The notes beneath the pieces are model-generated. The model was given only the letters and a program-made list of their open reading frames with translations. It ran no database searches and was not told the origin of the DNA. The position numbers and the translations under genes are program-made. Below are positions 1-6,470 of a stretch of 7,015 nucleotides of DNA, one piece after another. The stretch covers positions 1-7,015 of the forward strand of contig JAWLFI010000139.1 in the NCBI GenBank assembly GCA_041685645.1. The letters are read 5' to 3'. The stretch comes from JAWLFI01 sp041685645 (GTDB lineage Bacteria; Bacteroidota; Bacteroidia; Chitinophagales; Saprospiraceae). How positions within the stretch are numbered: position 1 is the stretch's first letter; each line of letters starts with the position of its first letter.

Positions 1-953
1 CGCATTGGGTTCCATTGCAGCATGCATTTAAAGTGACCTCTCGGACATTGGGATTTACCATATTTTGTACACGGTCGACACTTCAGACCATCCACCTTAA
101 CATTTTTCACAGGAATAGAGTGTTTTCCAAAATAAGGGTACATGCCAAACTCTTTACTTGTACTGCCCCAAAAGAGCACAATGGGCTTCTTCAAAGCTGC
201 TGCAATATGCATCATACCCGTATCCGGTGCCATAACTAAATTAGCCTGATCCATGACAGATGCAGACTGCTGGATATTCAGCTTTCCCACTAAATTGAGT
301 ACTGGGCCACAAGTGCCGTCTGCTATTCTATCTGCGCGCTCTCGGTCATCCGGGCCACCAATTAATACGATAGGTGCAGAAATATAATTAAGTAGAGGAA
401 CAGCCTGGCTCACCGGCACCTGTTTTGTCTTGTGAGCCGCGCCTACTGCGAAAACAACATAGTTTTTAAAGCTAGGTTCCTCAATGGGATAATGGTTTTG
501 ATCCCGTATAAAAAAGTCCAGGCCGGCCTTATCGTTCACTGCTCCCAGCGGCTCGACTGTATCTATGTATCGATCTACTATATGAACATCGGGTAAGCGA
601 TTCCATTTAAAATTGACAAACAGCCATTTCTCAAAATTTAGCTTATTGAAGCGAAACGTTTTCACTTTCAATAATTTAGAAATTCCAATAGATCGAATGT
701 TATGATGCAGGTCTACAATATAATCAAAGGTTTCTTCCTGCAGTCGATTCGAGATGGCTCGAATGCTTTCGCCTGATTCGAGCAACCAAAGTCGATCCAC
801 ATGGGGGTTAGAATCGAGTAAAGAAGAGAATGCCGATTTGGTCAAAAAGTGCACCTCCGCCCCTACTTGTTCCTTCAGAATCCGAACGACCGGAGAAGTA
901 AGTACGATATCCCCCATAGAGCTCAGTCGGATAATTAAAACCTTTTTGTTCAT
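1..953 (-). CDS. Glycosyltransferase family 9 protein (ADP-heptose:LPS heptosyltransferase-like), C-terminus cut by window edge
   Basis: GT9 enzymes transfer heptose or related sugars from nucleotide donors onto lipopolysaccharide core or other envelope glycans at the cytoplasmic face of the inner membrane. Reading 953 down to 3 gives 317 codons with no stop. The family usually has about 330-350 residues, so only a short tail is missing. The N-terminus reads MNKKVLIIRLSSMGD (residues 1-15), with the GT9 Gly14-Asp15 pair that supplies the catalytic Asp in characterised members. The C-terminal domain has APDTGMMHIAAAL (242-254), the donor-binding signature, then FWGSTS (261-266). A cysteine cluster follows at C292, C295, C303 and C310 (KCRPC and CPRGHFKC), typical of the family. 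The ATG at 953 is chosen because the family motif begins immediately after it; no clear ribosome-binding site precedes it. It is transcribed divergently from the Cys-rich gene. The donor and acceptor sugars cannot be told from sequence. Confidence 0.93.
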   Translation of the reverse strand, partial: MNKKVLIIRLSSMGDIVLTSPVVRILKEQVGAEVHFLTKSAFSSLLDSNPHVDRLWLLESGESIRAISNRLQEETFDYIVDLHHNIRSIGISKLLKVKTFRFNKLNFEKWLFVNFKWNRLPDVHIVDRYIDTVEPLGAVNDKAGLDFFIRDQNHYPIEEPSFKNYVVFAVGAAHKTKQVPVSQAVPLLNYISAPIVLIGGPDDRERADRIADGTCGPVLNLVGKLNIQQSASVMDQANLVMAPDTGMMHIAAALKKPIVLFWGSTSKEFGMYPYFGKHSIPVKNVKVDGLKCRPCTKYGKSQCPRGHFKCMLQWNPM

Positions 954-1042
954 ATATATATCTTGTTGTTATCTAGATATTTAGGTTATTATCACCTGCT
1001 TGAAAAACCTAAAGATATGTTAATGAGTGATCAAAAAGGAGA

Positions 1043-1061
1043 AAGTAAATGAATTTTACTT
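1043..1061. promoter_or_regulatory. Perfect inverted repeat, candidate operator
   Basis: AAGTAAA (1043-1049) and TTTACTT (1055-1061) are exact inverted copies separated by five bases. The repeat lies in the divergent region between the GT9 gene and the Cys-rich gene, and its right arm abuts the candidate -7 promoter element at 1061-1068. A dimeric regulator bound here would block that promoter. The sequence is AT-rich, so a 7-base palindrome can arise by chance; the regulatory role is inference from position. Confidence 0.35.
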
Positions 1062-1068
1062 AAATTTG
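1061..1068 (+). promoter_or_regulatory. Candidate Bacteroidota -7 promoter element for the Cys-rich gene
   Basis: TAAATTTG matches the Bacteroidota TAnnTTTG -7 consensus exactly and lies 20 bases before the ATG at 1089. No convincing TTTG -33 element is seen at the expected distance. The leader would be very short (roughly 12-16 bases). A GGAGG at 1068-1072 overlaps the element but is too far from the ATG (16 bases) to be a normal ribosome-binding site. Confidence 0.45.
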
Positions 1069-1088
1069 GAGGAACAAACAACAAAACT

Positions 1089-1484
1089 ATGAAAAAGATA
1101 ATTCTTTTAACAGCGCTGATTGGATTTACTGTTTCAGTATCTTTTGGGCAAACTAAGGTCACTGAAAAGGAGGCTCAAAAAGCAGAGCAAGTTTCTCAGG
1201 ATAAGGAGAAATATGCCAAAGCAGAGATGAAGACAAAAGTCATTTCTAATCGCACTGCTGAGCTAAAAGACGAAGTTGAAAAAGATGAAGCGAAGGCATG
1301 TTGCAGCAAAAAGAAAGGCGAAGCGGGAGCTTCCATGACAAATGAAGACGGTAGCAAAAAGTCATGCTGCAGCAAATCTAAAGCTGAAGCTAAAAAGGGA
1401 TGTTGCAGTGGCAAGTCGGGAAAAGGAAAAGCCTGCTCCGGTAAAAAAGGAAAAGCACTCAAGGCTAAAGAAGTTAAAGAGTAA
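1089..1484 (+). CDS. Small exported lysine-rich protein with CCS repeats (putative metal-binding)
   Basis: This 131-residue protein is not a family I recognise. It starts with a signal peptide (residues 1-20: MKK, a hydrophobic core, then SFG before Gln21), so it is probably exported. No lipobox cysteine follows the hydrophobic core. Residues 21-70 are charged, low in aromatics and probably helical. Residues 71-131 carry three Cys-Cys-Ser modules (C71-C72, C93-C94, C105-C106) plus C116, spaced by Lys/Gly/Glu/Ala. There are seven cysteines and 31 lysines by my count, and no histidine or tryptophan. Paired cysteines on an unstructured basic tail suggest thiolate binding of copper, zinc or another soft metal, or disulfide cross-linking; this is inference. 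The gene is monocistronic: a candidate promoter lies before it and a strong terminator after it. The modules share DNA-level similarity (TGTTGCAGCAAA, TGCTGCAGCAAA, TGTTGCAGTGGC), consistent with internal duplication. Confidence 0.82.
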   Translation: MKKIILLTALIGFTVSVSFGQTKVTEKEAQKAEQVSQDKEKYAKAEMKTKVISNRTAELKDEVEKDEAKACCSKKKGEAGASMTNEDGSKKSCCSKSKAEAKKGCCSGKSGKGKACSGKKGKALKAKEVKE

Positions 1485-1517
1485 GCAAAAAATTCCTTTA
1501 TCTCTTACAGATATTAT

Positions 1518-1551
1518 AAAAGGTTAGTGGAGTTCCACTAGCCTTTTTTTT
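1518..1551 (+). terminator. Rho-independent terminator of the Cys-rich gene
   Basis: The arms 1518-1530 and 1535-1547 form a stem of about 13 bp with one G-U wobble and a 4-base AGTT loop. The stem runs into an uninterrupted T run (1544-1551). It lies 33 bases after the stop at 1484 and separates this gene from hutU. The T run is on the plus-strand side, giving the direction. Confidence 0.9.
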
Positions 1552-1580
1552 GTCATCGATTTTTAAAATCAGAGAAGACA

Positions 1581-1613
1581 TTTTTTGAAGCGCTCACTTG
1601 CTCGATAATATTC
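1581..1613 (+). promoter_or_regulatory. Weak candidate promoter for hutU
   Basis: TTTTTTG (1581-1587) is followed 18 bases later by TAATATTC (1606-1613), a partial match to the TTTG / TAnnTTTG promoter pair. TAATTTTA (1616-1623) is an alternative -7 element with one mismatch. Some promoter must lie between the terminator ending at 1551 and the hutU start at 1639, because upstream transcription is stopped. Which element is used cannot be decided by eye. Confidence 0.28.
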
Positions 1614-1638
1614 CTTAATTTTATGAAAAATAAATTGA

Positions 1639-3663
1639 ATGAGCAATAGTTTGAAACTCGCCATTGAAGCTGGAATCCCAGAAGACCTCCCCCCCGAGCC
1701 TAAAGAAAGAGATCCAAAAGTAGCCCATGCACCTGTCAGAAGAATTCAGGACGACCTTTCGCGTGAAGAAAAACAACTCGCCGTCCGAAATGCACTGAGG
1801 TATTTTAAAACCGAGTGGCATTCTATCCTGGCTCCTGAGTTTGCTAAAGAGTTGGAGACTTATGGGCGCATCTACATGTATCGCTTTCGCCCATTGTATA
1901 AAATGCATGCCCGAGGAGTTGATGAATATCCTCACAAGAGTAAAGATGCGGCTGCCATAATGCTCATGATACAAAACAACCTTGACCCACTTGTCGCAAA
2001 ATATCCCCATGAACTCATAACCTATGGAGGGAATGGTGCTGTGTTCCAGAATTGGGCTCAATACTTAATCACAATGCAATTATTATCTGAGATGGCAGAT
2101 GATCAGACACTTGCATTGTACTCGGGACACCCCATGGGACTCTTTCCCTCTTCCCCATCAGCGCCCAGAGTGGTCGTTACCAACGGCATGATGATCCCCA
2201 ATTACTCAAAGGTATCAGATTGGAATAAATACAATGCACTGGGCGTCACCCAATACGGCCAGATGACAGCGGGTTCTTTTATGTACATTGGTCCTCAGGG
2301 AATCGTGCATGGGACGACCATTACTTTACTGAATGCCGGCAGGAAAAAGCAATTGGGGCAAGAGAACCTAAAAGGGGTGCTATACGTAACTTCTGGTTTG
2401 GGTGGCATGAGCGGAGCGCAATCGCTAGCTGCTGAAATCACCGGGTGCGTGGGAGTCATAGCCGAAGTAGATCCCGCGATGATTGAACAAAGAATCAGCG
2501 ATGGATACATCAAAAAAGAGAATGTCTTCCGGAATTTAGATCAACTCAAACAGCGCATTCAGAGTGCAAAATCGGGGGAAGAGGCAATATCACTCGTTTA
2601 TCATGGCAACATCGTTGATTTGTGGGAGTATTTGGATAAAAAGGATGTGCATGTAGAGTTGGGCTCAGACCAAACCTCACTGCACAATATTCAGGATTTG
2701 GGATACTGTCCCGCGGGATATACCTTTGATGAAGCCCAACAGCTACTTCAATCAAACACGGAAAAGTTCATGAAGGAAGTGAGGTCGAGTTTGCGCAGAC
2801 ACGTCAAAGCCATCAATAGCTTAGTTGAAAGGGGAATGTACTTTTGGGATTACGGCAACGCATTTTTGAAAGAAGCGGGCGAGTCAGATGCCGATATTTG
2901 GGCGAATAAAAATAACGGAACATACAAATACAAGTCGTACGTAGAAGATATAATGGGCCCTATGTGCTTCGACTGGGGCTTTGGTCCTTTCCGTTGGGTA
3001 TGCGCCTCCGGGAAACCTGAAGACTTAATCACTACAGATCGCCTGGCAGAGGAAGTATTAAAAAGACTTTTAGAAAAAGCCCCAGAGGAAATTAAGGGAC
3101 AACTTCGGGACAATATCGAATGGATTCACAAAGCCGGAGAGCAAATTCCTCAGGTGGGTTCTCAATCCAGGATTTTATACGCAGATGCAGAGGGCAGAAT
3201 TGCATTAGCCAGGGCATTTAATCAAGCGATCTCAAGTGGGGAATTACATGGTCCTGTGATATTAGGCCGGGATCATCACGATGTTTCGGGAACAGACAGT
3301 CCCTTCCGGGAAACGGCCAATATTTACGATGGCTCAAAATTCACAGCAGATATGGCTATACAAAATGTGATAGGAGACGCCTTTCGCGGAGCGAGTTGGG
3401 TGTCAATTCACAATGGTGGTGGTGTCGGTTGGGGCGAGGTCATCAATGGAGGTTTTGGCCTGGTGTTAGATGGAAGTATGATTGCCGAGGAAAAAGCAAC
3501 AAAGATGTTACACTGGGATGTGAATAACGGGGTAGCCCGAAGAGCCTGGGCAAGAAATAAGGAGGCATTGCAAGCGATTGAGAAAGAAATGGCTCGCACT
3601 CCCCTACTTCGCATAACTATGCCAAAACTGGTTGATGATCGTTTGTTAGAGGGATTATTTTAA
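1639..3663 (+). CDS. hutU: Urocanate hydratase (urocanase), long form
   Basis: Urocanase (EC 4.2.1.49) hydrates urocanate to 4-imidazolone-5-propionate, the second step of histidine degradation, using tightly bound NAD+. The 674-residue product carries family motifs throughout: YGGNGAVFQNW (129-139), SGHPMGLF (162-169), YGQMTAGSFMYIGPQGIVHGT (206-226), the NAD-binding segment LYVTSGLGGMSGAQ (248-261), VELGSDQTSLHN (339-350), GPFRWVCASG (449-458), LGRDHHDVSGTDSPFRET (542-559), and HNGGGVGWGEVINGG (591-605). C443, in PMC just before GFGPFRW, appears to align with the catalytic Cys (Cys410) of the Pseudomonas enzyme. Classical bacterial HutU has about 555 residues. This protein has an extra N-terminal region of about 100 residues and matches the length and C-terminal style of the animal enzyme (human UROC1, 676 residues). 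The ATG at 1639 is the first in frame; no ribosome-binding site is evident. No hutH, hutI or hutG is adjacent. Confidence 0.97.
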   Translation: MSNSLKLAIEAGIPEDLPPEPKERDPKVAHAPVRRIQDDLSREEKQLAVRNALRYFKTEWHSILAPEFAKELETYGRIYMYRFRPLYKMHARGVDEYPHKSKDAAAIMLMIQNNLDPLVAKYPHELITYGGNGAVFQNWAQYLITMQLLSEMADDQTLALYSGHPMGLFPSSPSAPRVVVTNGMMIPNYSKVSDWNKYNALGVTQYGQMTAGSFMYIGPQGIVHGTTITLLNAGRKKQLGQENLKGVLYVTSGLGGMSGAQSLAAEITGCVGVIAEVDPAMIEQRISDGYIKKENVFRNLDQLKQRIQSAKSGEEAISLVYHGNIVDLWEYLDKKDVHVELGSDQTSLHNIQDLGYCPAGYTFDEAQQLLQSNTEKFMKEVRSSLRRHVKAINSLVERGMYFWDYGNAFLKEAGESDADIWANKNNGTYKYKSYVEDIMGPMCFDWGFGPFRWVCASGKPEDLITTDRLAEEVLKRLLEKAPEEIKGQLRDNIEWIHKAGEQIPQVGSQSRILYADAEGRIALARAFNQAISSGELHGPVILGRDHHDVSGTDSPFRETANIYDGSKFTADMAIQNVIGDAFRGASWVSIHNGGGVGWGEVINGGFGLVLDGSMIAEEKATKMLHWDVNNGVARRAWARNKEALQAIEKEMARTPLLRITMPKLVDDRLLEGLF

Positions 3664-3729
3664 GGTTTTTTAAGTCACATTTAAATCGTAATATTTTTTT
3701 CAGTATATTGAAACCAAAATTGATCCGTT

Positions 3730-4134
3730 ATGATGAACGAACCTGTTTCGAAAATAATGACCCGCGACCTTATTACCGTTTCTCCTGATGATACTCTTGA
3801 TAAGGCAAGAGCTCTATTAGCTGAAAGAAAGTTTCACCATTTACTTGCTGTGGAAAATGGTCAGTTGAAGGGACTTATTACAACTTCAGACTTACTTTGG
3901 TTAGATGAGCCATCGAGCAACTATAAAAACATTAAGATCTCAGAAGTGATGACGCGAAAGCTTGCCACTTTGGAGCCGACTGACAAAATAGGAAGTGCTG
4001 CTCAAATTTTTCTCAGAAATTGGTTCCACGCCTTACCTGTAGTTAATCTCAAGGGAACGCTTGAAGGTATTGTGACTACTTTTGATGTATTGCATTACAA
4101 TTTTAAAAAAGAATACCCGGGCGAAGAGATATAA
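3730..4134 (+). CDS. Tandem CBS-domain protein
   Basis: The 134-residue protein consists of one Bateman module (two CBS domains) and little else. CBS1 spans about residues 5-56 (VSKIMTRDLITVSPDDT to GLITTSDLL, 48-56). CBS2 spans about 69-122 (ISEVMTRKLATLEPTDK to GIVTTFDVL, 113-121). Both end in the Gly-h-h-Thr-Thr-x-Asp pattern that in characterised members contacts the ribose or phosphates of AMP, ATP or SAM. There is no attached enzyme, channel or DNA-binding domain and no membrane segment, so it is probably a cytosolic adenylate-responsive protein with an unknown partner. It follows hutU by 66 bases without a clear terminator, so cotranscription is possible; TATATTGA (3704-3711) is a poor -7 match for its own promoter. 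Two ATG codons lie at 3730 and 3733; either could be the start. Confidence 0.9.
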   Translation: MMNEPVSKIMTRDLITVSPDDTLDKARALLAERKFHHLLAVENGQLKGLITTSDLLWLDEPSSNYKNIKISEVMTRKLATLEPTDKIGSAAQIFLRNWFHALPVVNLKGTLEGIVTTFDVLHYNFKKEYPGEEI

Positions 4135-4180
4135 TTCTCGAATGCACATTATAATTGACCCTTAACTTTCTCAAACTCAC

Positions 4181-5269
4181 ATGGCGAGAATACTGGTGGT
4201 AAGTAACTACCGCTCCATCCTATCTCACAGACCCGAGGCCGAAATATTCATCGGACTTAGTAAAAGGGGACATGACATTACAATCATGACCTATGAGGAT
4301 GCTGTGTATATTCCGCGATTTGAGGAGGCGGGAATACAGGTAATACCCTATCATCCACAAAGCAAAAATGATTCCAGTGCACGAACTCTCATCCGCAAAA
4401 CCTTGAGAGATCAGCAGATCAATTTCCTTTTTTTATTCAACAGCAAATCCATTGCCAATGGTCTTCCGGCCAGCACAGATTGGTCGGGAAAAGTAGTGTT
4501 GTATCGAGGCTGTCCGGGCAATATTTATTGGTATGACCCGACCTCATATATGAAGCACTTGCACCCCAGGGTGGATTTTATTATATGTAATTCTCAGGCG
4601 GTGAAGGATCACCTCGACGCTGCACTGCTCTGGCGGAAACATAAAGCCCTGGTGATAAAAAAAGGTCATCAAGTTGAATGGTATGAAGATGTGCAGCCCA
4701 GGAAGCGGTCTGATTTCTCGATTCCCGATGGCGCATTTGCTCTCTCCTACGTTGGAAATGATAGGCGTGTGAAAGGCGTGCGATATTTATTGGAGTCAAG
4801 TGGGTACTGGGAAATGGATGTGCCGATTCACCTTTTTTTATTTGGCAGGGGATTGAACAGAGAGAAGTACCTTAAGATTGCCAGGAAGAGTCCATTTCCA
4901 GAAAGAATTCACTTTATGGGTTTTCAAAAAGACGCGATAGAATGGGTGGCCGGATCGGATGCCTTTGTTTTATCTTCGATTGAGCACGAATCCCTGACAA
5001 AAGCCGTGGTAGAAGCCATGTGTGTAGGAACGCCGGTGATTATTACCGATATCCCTGGAAATCGAGAGTTATTGGTCGATGGTGAAAGCGGATTAAAGGT
5101 GCCAAAAAAGGATGGCCACGCGATTTATCAGGCTGCAAAAAGGCTGTATCGCGACGAAGCATTGAAAAAAGAATTAGGATCGAATGGCCAGCAACGCATA
5201 GATAAATCACTTTCTCACCGGGAGACAGTAGAAAAATATCACCAATTTATTTCGGAAAATTCCCCTTAG
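4181..5269 (+). CDS. Glycosyltransferase family 4-like protein (GT-B fold)
   Basis: A 362-residue retaining glycosyltransferase of the GT4 type, expected to move a sugar from a nucleotide donor onto an envelope or exopolysaccharide acceptor in the cytosol. The N-terminal acceptor domain starts MARILVVSNYRS with the glycine-poor loop seen in divergent members. The C-terminal donor domain begins near ALSYVGNDRRVKGVRYLLES (187-206), the usual position of the strand and Lys contacting the donor. The GT4 E-x7-E motif is E270 to E278 (ESLTKAVVE), followed by AMCVGTPVIITDIPGNREL (279-297) and DGESGL (300-305). No membrane segment is seen. It follows the CBS gene by 46 bases; TATAATTG at 4150-4157 is one mismatch from a -7 element, so it may have its own promoter. 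Its stop overlaps the stop of the convergent oxygenase gene by 4 bases. Substrate is not predictable. Confidence 0.93.
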   Translation: MARILVVSNYRSILSHRPEAEIFIGLSKRGHDITIMTYEDAVYIPRFEEAGIQVIPYHPQSKNDSSARTLIRKTLRDQQINFLFLFNSKSIANGLPASTDWSGKVVLYRGCPGNIYWYDPTSYMKHLHPRVDFIICNSQAVKDHLDAALLWRKHKALVIKKGHQVEWYEDVQPRKRSDFSIPDGAFALSYVGNDRRVKGVRYLLESSGYWEMDVPIHLFLFGRGLNREKYLKIARKSPFPERIHFMGFQKDAIEWVAGSDAFVLSSIEHESLTKAVVEAMCVGTPVIITDIPGNRELLVDGESGLKVPKKDGHAIYQAAKRLYRDEALKKELGSNGQQRIDKSLSHRETVEKYHQFISENSP

Positions 5270-6117
5270 GCCGACACGGCGCTTTCCGCTCTTTTTTTAG
5301 CCATATCTGCTTTTAACTTCCTCCAGGATTCGCCCATAATTCTATTCATACCCCGATCCACTACATAATGCCGGGCGATATTAAAGAGTCCTTTGACCCT
5401 TCGAACATATGAATCGTTAGCGCGCAGTGAAATGGAATATCCGCCGTCCAAATATTCGATATAATGCCAAAATCCGCTAGGCATGAAAAGTGTTTCACCG
5501 GGATAAATAATGGTTTCGTATCCCTTTACTTCTCTAAGGGCGGGATATTTCTCATAATTGGGGTTATTTACATCCACATAGGAAGCTACGGTAAAAGGAT
5601 GGTGATAGAGGAACCGACTTTGTTCCGGAGGAAAGAGAACGACCCTTTTTCTGCCGTAAATTTGATTGAGAAACACGTGAGATAAATCAATATCGTAGTG
5701 CAATGCGACGTATGATCCCTGGCCTCCAAAGAACATGAACGGGTATCCATTAATAAATCCATCCATGATATCCAGTGGCTTAATATCCTTGCATAATTCG
5801 GGAGCGTGGCGGAAGATATTGAACAAGAACATTCTCAGGTCAGTGGGGCCTTCTGATATTTTATTGAGATACTCTTCAAAGGGTATTTTACTTTCCGGGC
5901 CCATATAGTTTTTCCCGGCCTGGGAGACTTTGGGTGAATACACGGGCACTTTGATGTCTCCGTACTGCTCCTTAAAATAATCAATGGTCCATTTTTCTGT
6001 CGCCGGCCAATGATCAATAAGGTCGGTAAAAACAACCGGTTTGCGAGGATCCAGATAATCTTCTGCAAAGGAGACTCTATTCAATCCTGACCTTCTTTCA
6101 ATCTCCGAAATTTTCAT
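5266..6117 (-). CDS. JmjC/cupin_8-type Fe(II)/2-oxoglutarate-dependent oxygenase
   Basis: The 283-residue product fits the cupin-like (cupin_8) branch of JmjC proteins, related to FIH-type hydroxylases that hydroxylate protein or small-molecule substrates with O2 and 2-oxoglutarate. The Fe-binding triad is visible: H140 and D142 in ALHYDIDLSH (138-147) and H218 in MPSGFWHYIEY (212-222). K157 in GRKRVVLFPP (155-164) is in the position expected to bind 2-oxoglutarate. The opening has the family's RKPVVFTDLIDHWPATEKW (25-43). The basic C-terminal tail (RRVKGLF to AKKRAES) is outside the core. An in-frame ATG at 6165 would add 16 residues, but I chose 6117: a TAnnTTTG promoter element sits inside the longer version, family homology begins just after 6117, and an AAAGG lies shortly upstream. 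It stands alone and converges on the GT4 gene. Its substrate is unknown. Confidence 0.9.
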   Translation of the reverse strand: MKISEIERRSGLNRVSFAEDYLDPRKPVVFTDLIDHWPATEKWTIDYFKEQYGDIKVPVYSPKVSQAGKNYMGPESKIPFEEYLNKISEGPTDLRMFLFNIFRHAPELCKDIKPLDIMDGFINGYPFMFFGGQGSYVALHYDIDLSHVFLNQIYGRKRVVLFPPEQSRFLYHHPFTVASYVDVNNPNYEKYPALREVKGYETIIYPGETLFMPSGFWHYIEYLDGGYSISLRANDSYVRRVKGLFNIARHYVVDRGMNRIMGESWRKLKADMAKKRAESAVSA

Positions 6118-6143
6118 AATTATGGTACCTTTTATTTCAACTA

Positions 6144-6172
6144 CAAATATACAACAATCATCCAACTATAAA
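6144..6172 (-). promoter_or_regulatory. Promoter of the cupin_8/JmjC oxygenase gene
   Basis: On the minus strand TATATTTG (complement of 6144-6151) is an exact TAnnTTTG -7 element, 26 bases before the ATG at 6117. TTTA (complement of 6169-6172) lies 17 bases further upstream and is one base from the TTTG -33 element. Transcription would begin shortly downstream, giving a leader of about 20 bases that excludes the alternative ATG at 6165. Confidence 0.55.
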
Positions 6173-6423
6173 CTTTGTCTATATACGAAATTAGTATACA
6201 AAAATCCATAATTTTATTGGAAAATTAAAAGCCGGGGTAGCGACACATATAAAGAAAACTCCCGCATTTATGCAAAACCACCAAATAAACAATTGGTCCT
6301 TGATGGGAATAAATTCACAACTTATAAAATCTTTTGAACTGATTGAACGATAAGAGTTTACGCCCCCTAAATAGGATTAGAGATACCTGCGCAAAAGAAA
6401 TTTGCCCGTATCAATTTCTCAGC
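6173..6423. other. AT-rich intergenic stretch with no recognisable gene
   Basis: I see no convincing coding region, tRNA or conserved RNA here. The longest start-to-stop frame noted is a 27-codon ORF at 6270-6353 with no family features and no ribosome-binding site. A short inverted repeat, TATAC (6182-6186) and GTATA (6194-6198), lies just upstream of the oxygenase promoter, but its 5-base AT-rich arms are weak evidence for an operator. Confidence 0.5.
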
Positions 6424-6459
6424 ATTTGGTATCCAAATCACAAGCTAAAGGGTACCTTT
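6424..6459. repeat. Two adjacent perfect palindromes flanking the GC-rich element
   Basis: ATTTGG-TAT-CCAAAT occupies 6424-6438 and AAAGG-GTA-CCTTT occupies 6447-6459, separated by 8 bases. Both are perfect with 3-base centres. They sit immediately left of the GC-rich hairpin block, in sequence of ordinary composition. They may be protein-binding sites, the edge of the same element, or small hairpins in a transcript that continues into it; nothing in the window decides between these. Confidence 0.5.
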
Positions 6460-6470
6460 TGAATAGTCTA

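Noticed and set aside
1010..1017. TATCTTTA on the minus strand as a -7 element for the GT9 gene.
   Set aside because: One mismatch, and the nearest TTTG (complement of 1032-1035) is only 14 bases away, shorter than usual; too weak to list as a feature.
1342..1527. A lysine-rich ORF overlapping the Cys-rich gene in another frame.
   Set aside because: It is a frame shadow: the Cys-rich gene has a signal peptide and a patterned repeat, whereas this frame has neither and runs into the terminator stem.
1621..3614. Several minus-strand ORFs opposite hutU.
   Set aside because: Antisense shadows of a strongly conserved gene, without domains of their own.
3664..3729. Possible terminator after hutU, because T runs are present.
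   Set aside because: No stable stem precedes the T runs; only short TTAA/TTTAA matches are seen.
6270..6353. A 27-codon ORF in the intergenic stretch.
   Set aside because: Very short, no ribosome-binding site, promoter or family features; expected by chance.
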